Source: Candidatus Saccharimonadota bacterium (GTDB taxonomy: Bacteria; Patescibacteriota; Saccharimonadia; Saccharimonadales; SZUA-47). From it: a DNA stretch of 22,399 nucleotides. Numbering within the stretch: position 1 is the stretch's first letter; each line of letters starts with the position of its first letter. The translations under genes and the position numbers were made by a program. Shown one piece after another: positions 1-7,013 of the stretch. Below the pieces are notes generated by a model. That model was given only the letters and a program-made list of their open reading frames with translations. It did no database searches and was not told the origin of the DNA. The stretch is taken from the NCBI GenBank assembly GCA_003231925.1, contig QIKK01000074.1:1-22399 (forward strand). The letters run 5' to 3'.

Positions 1-83
1 TCTCCGGACTTTAGTAAACTTTCCAACTCTAGGGCTATAAAATCTGAAGCTTCTAGTGGTTTATTTAGATATTGGGTTTTCAT
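1..83 (-). CDS. N-terminus of an unidentified protein, cut by the window edge
   Basis: An ATG at 83 opens a frame that runs without a stop to base 1 (about 28 codons, beginning MKTQYLNKPLEAS and continuing with Leu/Glu-rich residues). An AAAGG stretch lies about 10 nt upstream of the ATG as a weak ribosome binding site. The gene starts 24 nt after the stop of the oxidoreductase on the same strand, so co-transcription is likely. The fragment is too short to assign a family. It could also be a chance open frame, but the spacing, strand and RBS favour a real gene start. Confidence 0.5.
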   Translation of the reverse strand, partial: MKTQYLNKPLEASDFIALELESLLKSG

Positions 84-107
84 GGATAACCAGCCTTTCT
101 TACTTTT

Positions 108-1451
108 TTAAAACATATACCTGATATCATCGCTAGAAGTAGGGAAGGCCATAATTGGTGTTTTAAGCTGTTCTGTCGTTAGTCCTAGTTCAATAGCCAA
201 ACTGAATATATTAATCAGATCATCAGAGTGGTTACCGATTAGATGTGCTCCTAAAATTTTGTTAGTCTCTTTTTCTACTAAGACTTTACTTCTTGAAAAT
301 TTTTGTAAAGTTCTTGAACTATCAAACCACTGTGAAGTATTAGTATTTTTAACATCAAATTGTAGACCTTTTTGTATTGCCTCTTGTTCTTGGTAGCCAA
401 CACTGGATGCAGTCGGTGTAGTAAATATAACGCTTGGTGTTGATAGATAATTAGGTTGGACGCGATTGCCTCCAAGCAAATTATCGGCAACTATATCTCC
501 CTGGACTCCAGCTACTGGTGAAAGGGGTGGTCCGGCATTTGCGACATCGCCGGCTGCATAGACATTGGGGTTTGAAACACTTCTCATGTGTTCATCAACA
601 GTTATTCCTCTTCTTAAATCATAATCTATATTTGAGGCTTCCAGACTTAGCTCGTTAATAGCTGGTGGTCTACCAGCTCCATGAACTGCCAGTTTAGAAA
701 TATATTCTTTATTATCTTTAGTAAAGACAATAAAATTATCATCTGATTGCTCTATTTTCTGCACATTTGCATTTAGAACCAAGTTAATACCAGCTTCTTT
801 TGTAGCTTTAAGTAATACATCAACAATATCTTTATCAAACATCGGTAGAGGTCTGTCGTTAGCGTGTAATATTGTAACCTTAGAACCTAGTCGTGAAGCT
901 ATGTGGGCAAACTCGAAAGAAATATAGCCTCCACCAACAAAAATAATGCTTTTCGGTAGTTTTTCTAAATCTAAGAAATCGTCACTAGTAATTAAGTAAT
1001 CTGCTCCAGGTAGGTTTAGCTTCGCCGGTTTTGCGCCGACTGCGATATGGACTTTTTCTCCTTTAAGCATAGCGTTGCCAACCATAATTTCTCTGTCACC
1101 TGTAAATCGAGGAGAACCAGCATACACATCAATGCCTGCTTCTTGTAGGGCTTTTTTTGTATTATCAGGAACAGGATCCGTGAAGGTACCCTTAAAAGAT
1201 ATTAATTCTGTCCAACTAAACTCAGGGGCTTCTTTTATAATATTGACAGACTTCAAACGTCTATTTAAATCGGCAATTTCTGCTACGCCAGCGAGGAGTT
1301 TTTTGGGTATGCAACCTCGAACAGAGCAAGTTCCGCCAAAAAGCCCCTCATTTACTACTGCAACATTTTTACCAGATTTACGGTATTTTATCGCTACCTG
1401 GAACCCGGCTCCTCCTGTACCTAATACGATTAAATCATAATTTTTAGTCAT
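108..1451 (-). CDS. FAD/NAD(P)-dependent pyridine nucleotide-disulfide oxidoreductase, glutathione reductase-like
   Basis: This 447-residue protein has the full fold of class I flavoprotein disulfide reductases. An FAD Rossmann motif GTGGAG is at 11-16. The redox-active pair C42/C47 sits in GGTCSVRGCIPKK. A second dinucleotide motif GGGYIS lies at 173-178, the AAGD FAD motif near 300, and a dimerisation domain ends the protein. Two features depart from glutathione reductase. The C-terminal HPTSSEE, carrying the catalytic His-Glu dyad, reads FPTSSDD (436-442). The two arginines that bind the NADPH 2'-phosphate are absent after the second Rossmann strand (HANDRPLPMFD). The substrate is therefore unknown; I see no basis for calling it glutathione, mercuric or dihydrolipoamide reductase. 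The ATG is set by AAGGAG at 1457-1462, five nt upstream. It is probably cytoplasmic and acts in thiol or redox balance. Confidence 0.9.
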   Translation of the reverse strand: MTKNYDLIVLGTGGAGFQVAIKYRKSGKNVAVVNEGLFGGTCSVRGCIPKKLLAGVAEIADLNRRLKSVNIIKEAPEFSWTELISFKGTFTDPVPDNTKKALQEAGIDVYAGSPRFTGDREIMVGNAMLKGEKVHIAVGAKPAKLNLPGADYLITSDDFLDLEKLPKSIIFVGGGYISFEFAHIASRLGSKVTILHANDRPLPMFDKDIVDVLLKATKEAGINLVLNANVQKIEQSDDNFIVFTKDNKEYISKLAVHGAGRPPAINELSLEASNIDYDLRRGITVDEHMRSVSNPNVYAAGDVANAGPPLSPVAGVQGDIVADNLLGGNRVQPNYLSTPSVIFTTPTASSVGYQEQEAIQKGLQFDVKNTNTSQWFDSSRTLQKFSRSKVLVEKETNKILGAHLIGNHSDDLINIFSLAIELGLTTEQLKTPIMAFPTSSDDIRYMF

Positions 1452-1569
1452 AAAAACTCCTTATTTTAAACATTGGTAGAGGTCATACAAGGTGCTAAAC
1501 TATATGCTTTTATACATTTCTTTATATTAACATAAGCTTAAACTTAAAAAACATAAACTTATACAAGTA

Positions 1570-1587
1570 TTTTAGCAGATACTAAAA
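1570..1587. repeat. Inverted repeat upstream of the oxidoreductase
   Basis: TTTTAG at 1570-1575 and CTAAAA at 1582-1587 are perfect 6-bp arms around a 6-nt spacer, within the AT-rich 233-bp spacer in front of the oxidoreductase. It could be an operator, but arms this AT-rich arise easily by chance. The rest of 1452-1684 holds no open frame, hairpin terminator or convincing promoter that I could recognise. Confidence 0.25.
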
Positions 1588-1684
1588 CATAATACAAACT
1601 CAAAATATTTCTTTATAGTTATAATTTATTGCTTATAGTTTAACCTGACCTTTTTACTAAAGATTAATGAAGCTAACGGATGTT

Positions 1685-1963
1685 TTAATTAGTAGCCTTT
1701 AAGATTAATTTGGCGTAGCTATTGCTCCAGTTAGAATTAGATTTTTTGGTTGGGTTAGCCAGGCTTATCTTGAACAGTAACAAGGACAGACTTTTTACGG
1801 TATAGTTGTGTCCTAGAATGCTTGTAAAGTCAGTTTTTTCTAAAAGGTATTCAGCATACCATGTTGACCATTTTGTGTCTTTGCCATTTGTTTTCTTGTA
1901 TTTATTATGATGCTTTTTGCTTGTAACCTTCAGTAGTAAGGATATCTCTTTTTCTATATTCAT
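1685..1963 (-). CDS. Small hypothetical protein with a duplicated W-S-x-x-Y-A motif
   Basis: This 92-residue, Lys/Ser/Asn-rich protein has no signal peptide or membrane segment. Family not recognised. Two similar segments stand out: KWSTWYAEYLLEK (31-43) and NWSNSYAKLILKA (78-90), which share W-S-x-x-Y-A followed by hydrophobic residues and look like an internal duplication of a short helical motif. It starts 50 nt after the acetate kinase stop on the same strand, so it may be the last gene of the phosphoketolase-acetate kinase transcript. No Shine-Dalgarno sequence precedes the ATG, which lowers confidence, but no competing frame explains the region and the Trp/Tyr pattern looks protein-like. 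Confidence 0.6.
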   Translation of the reverse strand: MNIEKEISLLLKVTSKKHHNKYKKTNGKDTKWSTWYAEYLLEKTDFTSILGHNYTVKSLSLLLFKISLANPTKKSNSNWSNSYAKLILKATN

Positions 1964-2013
1964 ATAACTAAGTTTATCAGTATATTGTATGAATTTGAAA
2001 AAAGCGACGATGT

Positions 2014-3180
2014 TTATAATAGGTAACGGGTCTGACGGGCTATTTCTAGAGTTTCATTAGCAGGAATAACATAAATATCTGTTTTGGAGGAGTAACTGCT
2101 AATTTTATCTAGGGTTGAGTTAGTTTTCTTATTTAAGTTTTTGTCTAGCTCTAAGCCCAGGTAATCTAGATTATCACAAACTCGTTCTCTAATAATTGCG
2201 GATCGTTCACCAACTGTTGCTGTAAAAATCAAACAGTCTAGCCCATTTAGTACTGCAGAATACGCACCTATATATTTTTGTATTTTATAAATCATTGCTG
2301 AAAGTGCAAAAGCCGAATTGCTGTCACCTCGAGACTCATTTTCTAGTAAAACTCTGATATCGCTGGAAGAATTACTAAGCCCAAGAAGTCCGGAGTTAAA
2401 GTGTAGGTAGCGTAGTAGTTGGTCATTATTCATTTCTAGTTTTTTTGCCAGAATTAAAGCTGCTTCTACTCCAATGTCACCACTACGTGTTGACATAATT
2501 AGTCCTTCCAACGTGGAATAGCCCATGCTAGTGTCGACACTTTTATAGTTCTTTAATGCTGTTATAGAGGCTCCACTGCCTAAATGACAGAGGATAACTT
2601 TTGGGTAATTTTTATGTAAAATATTCTTTAGAACATTGACAGAAGAGCTGACTGAGAGCCCGTGGTATCCATACCTATAGATATCAGTTCTGTCGGCATC
2701 GTCTCTAGAAATGGCATAATTTCGGGCTTCATAACTAAGCGATTTATGATAGGCAGAGTCCGAAATAGAATAGACTTGGACGTTTGATAATAGTTTGCGA
2801 ATATGTCTCAATTCATCTAGTACGGTTTCTATGTGTAGTGGTGCTAAAGGCTCTTCTTCAAGCAATTTTTGTTCGTACTCGTCGTCTATTAAACGATGCA
2901 TCATAAAAAATCGACCTGGGGCTACTACTCTAATACCGATAGCACCTATTTTTAAGTTTGGCTTAACCTTTCTTAGTAATTGCAGAAAATGCCCTAGAGA
3001 ATCTTTAAAGGTATCTTCGCCAATTTCCACACTGTTGTGACTATCTTTATAAGTAAACGATAGTTTATGCCCATTTTCTGCTGTCTCATAATAGGCTTCA
3101 ATAATCTTTGTATTATTTAAACAGATTGCATATTCTTTAGAACTACTCCCTGTATTTATGGCTAAGACTGGTTGTTCCAT
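2014..3180 (-). CDS. ackA: Acetate kinase, divergent
   Basis: Acetate kinase interconverts acetyl-phosphate + ADP and acetate + ATP in the cytoplasm. The 388-residue protein shows the ASKHA-fold acetokinase signatures. NTGSSS starts at N9, R84 lies in IRVVAPG, H116 in PLAPLH, D141 in SDSAYH, H173 in YGYHG, R232 in STRSGDIG, and E376 in the C-terminal PANET. These match the family's catalytic Arg, Asp, His, Arg and Glu. It diverges from common enzymes in HLGSGAS (Ser202 where Asn is usual) and in IRVVAPG (HRVVHGG is usual). The frame can be extended two codons to a TTG at 3186, but the ATG at 3180 is preferred. The start overlaps the end of phosphoketolase by about 19 nt with no strong RBS, which suggests translational coupling. 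The neighbouring phosphoketolase supplies its substrate. Confidence 0.93.
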   Translation of the reverse strand: MEQPVLAINTGSSSKEYAICLNNTKIIEAYYETAENGHKLSFTYKDSHNSVEIGEDTFKDSLGHFLQLLRKVKPNLKIGAIGIRVVAPGRFFMMHRLIDDEYEQKLLEEEPLAPLHIETVLDELRHIRKLLSNVQVYSISDSAYHKSLSYEARNYAISRDDADRTDIYRYGYHGLSVSSSVNVLKNILHKNYPKVILCHLGSGASITALKNYKSVDTSMGYSTLEGLIMSTRSGDIGVEAALILAKKLEMNNDQLLRYLHFNSGLLGLSNSSSDIRVLLENESRGDSNSAFALSAMIYKIQKYIGAYSAVLNGLDCLIFTATVGERSAIIRERVCDNLDYLGLELDKNLNKKTNSTLDKISSYSSKTDIYVIPANETLEIARQTRYLL

Positions 3181-5525
3181 TGCCAATTCTCAATCTCATC
3201 CATGTCTTTGCCGTGCTGATGGATGTAATTTTTATGCTCGATAAGCTTCTTTTGCATGTCTTCAACTAATCTTAGCCCTTCTTCACCTAAATTAGGAACT
3301 CTATGCACAACGTCCATAACTAAATCGAACCTATCTAGCCTATTCATAACAGTCATATCAAAGGCTGTGGTTATTGTGCCTTCCTCTACATATCCGCGGA
3401 CATGCAAATGCTGATTTTTACGCTTGTAGGTTAGGCGATGTATTAGCCATGGGTAGCCATGGAATGCAAAAATAATCGGTTTATCCTTAGTGAATAGCTC
3501 ATCATATTCATTTTCGCTTAGTCCATGCGGGTGGTCATCATCATCTTGAAGACGCATTAAGTCAACAACATTAATGTATCTAATTCTAAGTCGAGGTAGC
3601 CTCTCGCGCAAGATTGAGACGGCAGCTAATGTCTCAAGTGTTGGTGTGTCACCAGCGCTGGCAATCACTACATCTGGCTCTTCGCCGTTATCGGACGATG
3701 CCCACTCCCATTTACTGGCACCTACAGTGTTATGGTTGATTGCCTCTTCCATTGTCAGCCATTGACGGCTGTTATGCTTGTCACAAATAATTAAATTTAT
3801 GTAGTTACGGCTTCGCAAACAATGGTCTGTAAGAGATATTAGTGTATTTGCGTCTGGTGGAAGGTATATCCGAATAGTTTTAGCTTTTTTATTTAATAAA
3901 TGGTCTATAAAACCTGGGTCCTGATGTGTGAAACCATTATGGTCTTGACGCCAGACGTGAGAAGTTAGGAGGTAGTTTAGCGAGGCGATGTCGTCACGCC
4001 AAGAAATTTCTGAGGATATTTTTATCCACTTGGCGTGCTGATTGACCATCGAGTCGATTATTCTAATAAAAGCCTCGTAACTATGTAGGAAACCATGTCT
4101 TCCAGTTAGCAGGTATCCTTCCAACCATCCTTGTACTTGGTGCTCGCTTAACATCGAATCCAGCACCATACCTTCGGGTGCTAAAAATTCATCTGATTCT
4201 TTAATTCTAGCGTTCCATTGCCGATTAGTAACTTCAAAAATAGAGCCTAGCTTATTTGAAATAGTCTCGTCAGGTGAAAATATTCGAAAATTTCTGTGTT
4301 CAAGGTTTAGTTTAGTTACATCCCGTAAAAATTCACCAGTGACCTGCGTATTACTTACAATTGTACCACCTGGAGCTGGGACAGAAACAGCATAATCTCT
4401 AAAGTCTGGTATGTGTAATTCACGTAGTAGGCTTCCTCCGTTGGCGTGTTTGTTTGCACCCATTCTTAAATTGCCTCTAGGTGCAAGTTCGGTAAGTTCC
4501 TGGATTAATACGCCTTGTTCATCAAACAGCTCTTCGGGTTTGTAGCTTTTCATCCACTTTTCTAGTAACTGGACATTTTCTGGGTGATTGTCGTCAATTA
4601 GAATAGGGACTTGGTGGGACCGGAAATTTCCTTCAATCTTTTTTCCCTCAACCTCTTTAGGTCCAGTCCAGCCCTTAGGGGACGTCAAAATAATCATTGG
4701 CCAGCGAGGTCGTGTGCAATCGTTATTTTGCCGAGCATTTCTTTGGATTCGCTGGATTTCTTCAATTGCTTTGTCCATTTGAGTTGCCATTAATTGATGC
4801 ATAACTAGTGGGTCATCTCCTTCTACAAAAAATGGTGTATAACCATAACCTCGAAAGAGTTGTTCCAACTCATCGTGCTCTATTCTTGCAAGAATAGTTG
4901 GATTGCTTATTTTGTAGCCATTTAAATGTAGTATTGGTAGAACCGCTCCATCAGTTATTGGATTTATAAATTTGTTAGAGTGCCAAGAAGTTGCAAGAGG
5001 TCCAGTTTCTGCTTCACCATCTCCGACTATACATGCAGTAATTAGATCTGGATTGTCAAATACTGCCCCGTAAGCATGGGAAAGGGAATAGCCTAATTCA
5101 CCGCCTTCATGGATAGACCCAGGAACATGTGGGGATACGTGACTGGGTAGTCCACCCGGAAACGAGAATATTTTGAATAAATGTTTTAGACCAGCTTCAT
5201 CTTGTGTAATTTCCGGGTAATGATCAGTAAAAGACCCTTCTAAATAGGTGTTTCCGACTAAGGCAGGGCCACCATGCCCAGGCCCGGACACATATAGCAT
5301 GCTTGTTTTATATTTATTAATAATTCGGTTTAGGTGTAGATATATAAAATTTTGTCCTGGAGTTGTTCCCCAGTGTCCTAAGAGGACATTCTTAATATGC
5401 TTACGTTCCAAGGGTACTCGTAAAAGTGGGTTATCACGTAGATAAATTTGTCCAACGGAGATGTAATTAGCTGCCCTCCAGTAAGCATTCATTTTATGAA
5501 GCATTTCATCGGAGAGAGTATTCAC
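3162..5525 (-). CDS. xfp: Xylulose-5-phosphate/fructose-6-phosphate phosphoketolase
   Basis: A thiamine-diphosphate enzyme that cleaves xylulose-5-phosphate (and/or fructose-6-phosphate) with phosphate into acetyl-phosphate plus glyceraldehyde-3-phosphate (or erythrose-4-phosphate). At 787 residues it is the usual length. It carries the N-terminal YWRAANYISVGQIYL block, SGPGHGGPALV, the family signature EGGELGY (140-146) and the ThDP/Mg motif GDGEAETGP (168-176) followed by LNGYKI. The typical C-terminal part is also present, including HGYPWLIHRL and VRGYVEEGT. The frame extends to a TTG at 5543, but that codon has no RBS. The GTG at 5525 has AAGGTGG a few bases upstream and gives a family-like N-terminus, so I use it. 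It overlaps acetate kinase, so acetyl-phosphate goes to ATP. Whether it uses one or both sugars cannot be read from the sequence. Confidence 0.96.
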   Translation of the reverse strand: MNTLSDEMLHKMNAYWRAANYISVGQIYLRDNPLLRVPLERKHIKNVLLGHWGTTPGQNFIYLHLNRIINKYKTSMLYVSGPGHGGPALVGNTYLEGSFTDHYPEITQDEAGLKHLFKIFSFPGGLPSHVSPHVPGSIHEGGELGYSLSHAYGAVFDNPDLITACIVGDGEAETGPLATSWHSNKFINPITDGAVLPILHLNGYKISNPTILARIEHDELEQLFRGYGYTPFFVEGDDPLVMHQLMATQMDKAIEEIQRIQRNARQNNDCTRPRWPMIILTSPKGWTGPKEVEGKKIEGNFRSHQVPILIDDNHPENVQLLEKWMKSYKPEELFDEQGVLIQELTELAPRGNLRMGANKHANGGSLLRELHIPDFRDYAVSVPAPGGTIVSNTQVTGEFLRDVTKLNLEHRNFRIFSPDETISNKLGSIFEVTNRQWNARIKESDEFLAPEGMVLDSMLSEHQVQGWLEGYLLTGRHGFLHSYEAFIRIIDSMVNQHAKWIKISSEISWRDDIASLNYLLTSHVWRQDHNGFTHQDPGFIDHLLNKKAKTIRIYLPPDANTLISLTDHCLRSRNYINLIICDKHNSRQWLTMEEAINHNTVGASKWEWASSDNGEEPDVVIASAGDTPTLETLAAVSILRERLPRLRIRYINVVDLMRLQDDDDHPHGLSENEYDELFTKDKPIIFAFHGYPWLIHRLTYKRKNQHLHVRGYVEEGTITTAFDMTVMNRLDRFDLVMDVVHRVPNLGEEGLRLVEDMQKKLIEHKNYIHQHGKDMDEIENWQWNNQS

Positions 5526-5561
5526 GGGGTCCACCTTTTTCAATTTGTTTTTAATCTATTA

Positions 5562-5589
5562 ACTATCTTATCATCAAGTTGGGTATCAA
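5562..5589 (-). promoter_or_regulatory. Candidate promoter of the phosphoketolase-acetate kinase operon
   Basis: On the minus strand TTGATA (5584-5589) and GATAGT (5562-5567) are separated by 16 nt and would start transcription about 30 nt upstream of the GTG at 5525. The -10 is only a moderate match and TATACT at 5648-5653 is an alternative, so this is tentative. Confidence 0.3.
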
Positions 5590-5688
5590 ATCCATCTTAT
5601 GCTTATAAACTCTGAGATAATCACAAAAAGTTGGATCAAGGAGCTAAAGTATAGACAGGGTACTTGATGCTTAAAATTGTAGTGTGAC

Positions 5689-6906
5689 TTATTGACTTTT
5701 TGAGCCGTTAGTCTCGCTGTCTTTTTCTTTTTTAAACGCGATCCAGGCTCCTAAACCGCCTACTGCAATCATTAACGGCATCAGATATATTGACTCACTT
5801 CTAAGAAGTTGTCGATTTAAGTTTAATTGATCTGCGGAAGCTTTTTTATTAACTGAGGAAGTGGGGGATGCTATTTCTGTAGTTGTAGTAGAAGCTTCGA
5901 GCCCAAGATGGTCTTCCGCAACGTGCACTTTAGAGTAAACACCCAACGACACGGTGATTATTATGAACAATAATCCTAAACTTAATACAATTTTTCTCTT
6001 GGCATATTCAATGTATTTACCTCTATCTAAGAATGGTACGGATGCCAGGATAGTGAAAAAGCCAGCCATACCCCATACAAGTCCTTTGAGGCCGAAGATA
6101 TCTTCTAACCCAAAGAATGGCCAAAACATCCATAGAGGTCTAGTTACTTCTTGGTTTAATAACCCTGGGTGTCCGATGGGCACCGGGAATATCATGGCAA
6201 ATATGCTAGCTGCTGCTAAGAATATGAGTCCAAAACCGACCAGCTTCTTTAAATGTACAAGAAATGTCGAATTCCCTGTACCAGCAGTAACTGTTGAGAC
6301 AGAGCCTTTTGTAGGCTTTGAAGATATTCCTTTGAATTTAATTAGTGCTATGTGCATACCAACGAGGCTGATAAGTGCTAGCAACAGTATCGTAGTATGC
6401 CAAGCATATAATTGAGTAATTATTGGTACTCCAAAGTTAGTTAGTCCTAGATGCAGACCGAAGAGACCAAAACTTTCTCGTAAATGCCCTAAAGCTTCAA
6501 TACCTTCTTGATCTGCTTTTAGGACTGTTCCAACGAATATGTAGATAACAACTATGCCAAGTAAGGCTACGCCTGTTAGCCAAGTTGACCTTCGTGGTTT
6601 CTTGTAAGAACCAGTTATAAACACTCGCAAAAGATGGAATAGTAGTAGAATAACAACTAAATTTGCTGTCCAAAAATGCAAGCTGGTCATAAAGTCTCCA
6701 AAAGGAATACTTTGGATGGAATTAAGAATACTGCTGTGGGCGCCTGCAAAGGTGGGGATGTATGCCTGGCTCATAAATATCCCTGTCACTATCAAAATAA
6801 GAAATGCAGTAGCACTTATCCCTCCAAACATGTAGGCAATATTATTGGAATATCCTGGTACTGGATAGCTAATTTTTTTCAGAAGTGACTGTTTTATTCT
6901 GTGCAT
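5689..6906 (-). CDS. Cytochrome b (b6-type core fused to a subunit IV-like region), orphan
   Basis: A polytopic membrane protein of 405 residues with about eight transmembrane helices plus one extra near the C-terminus. Two His pairs for two b hemes are visible: H77 and H91 (14 apart) and H170 and H185 (15 apart), the spacing typical of cytochrome b6 rather than mitochondrial cytochrome b. The second half resembles the C-terminal domain/subunit IV. Its quinol-site PEWY motif reads P-L-W-M (257-260), losing the Glu. A Thr/Ser-rich linker precedes the last helix and a charged tail. No Rieske protein, cytochrome c or oxidase lies in the window, so the electron partner is unknown. The start is ATG 6906, with AAAAAGGAAT immediately upstream. 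The longer frame from TTG 6963 is unlikely because that codon lies in the predicted -35 element. Confidence 0.9.
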   Translation of the reverse strand: MHRIKQSLLKKISYPVPGYSNNIAYMFGGISATAFLILIVTGIFMSQAYIPTFAGAHSSILNSIQSIPFGDFMTSLHFWTANLVVILLLFHLLRVFITGSYKKPRRSTWLTGVALLGIVVIYIFVGTVLKADQEGIEALGHLRESFGLFGLHLGLTNFGVPIITQLYAWHTTILLLALISLVGMHIALIKFKGISSKPTKGSVSTVTAGTGNSTFLVHLKKLVGFGLIFLAAASIFAMIFPVPIGHPGLLNQEVTRPLWMFWPFFGLEDIFGLKGLVWGMAGFFTILASVPFLDRGKYIEYAKRKIVLSLGLLFIIITVSLGVYSKVHVAEDHLGLEASTTTTEIASPTSSVNKKASADQLNLNRQLLRSESIYLMPLMIAVGGLGAWIAFKKEKDSETNGSKSQ

Positions 6907-6933
6907 ATTCCTTTTTCTGCTTTTGTCATGTTG

Positions 6934-6963
6934 ATTGTACACCTTATCGTGAAAGATAAGCAA
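6934..6963 (-). promoter_or_regulatory. Candidate promoter of the cytochrome b gene
   Basis: On the minus strand TTGCTT (6958-6963) and TACAAT (6934-6939) are spaced by 18 nt, giving a leader of roughly 20 nt before ATG 6906. This agrees with the short start codon choice. An inverted repeat lies between the two elements. Confidence 0.45.
6943..6960. repeat. Operator-like inverted repeat in the cytochrome b promoter
   Basis: CTTATC (6943-6948) and GATAAG (6955-6960) are perfect 6-bp arms around GTGAAA. The repeat occupies the space between the candidate -35 and -10, a position where a bound repressor would block transcription. No regulator gene is in the window to pair with it. Confidence 0.35.
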
Positions 6964-7013
6964 TTAGCATAATTTTATTAAAAAGAAAGTTTTTGATAGT
7001 CTTCAGGTGATCT

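Noticed and set aside
108..1451. Mercuric reductase identity
   Set aside because: The MerA C-terminal Cys pair is absent and the protein ends at a normal glutathione reductase-like length.
5526..5543. TTG start for phosphoketolase at 5543
   Set aside because: No ribosome binding site; GTG 5525 has AAGGTGG upstream and gives a typical N-terminus.
5954..6415. 153-codon plus-strand open frame inside the cytochrome b gene
   Set aside because: It lies antisense to a well-supported membrane protein gene, has no family features and reads as an antisense shadow.
6907..6963. Longer cytochrome b from TTG 6963
   Set aside because: The codon falls in the predicted -35 element and the extra residues are not part of the family core.
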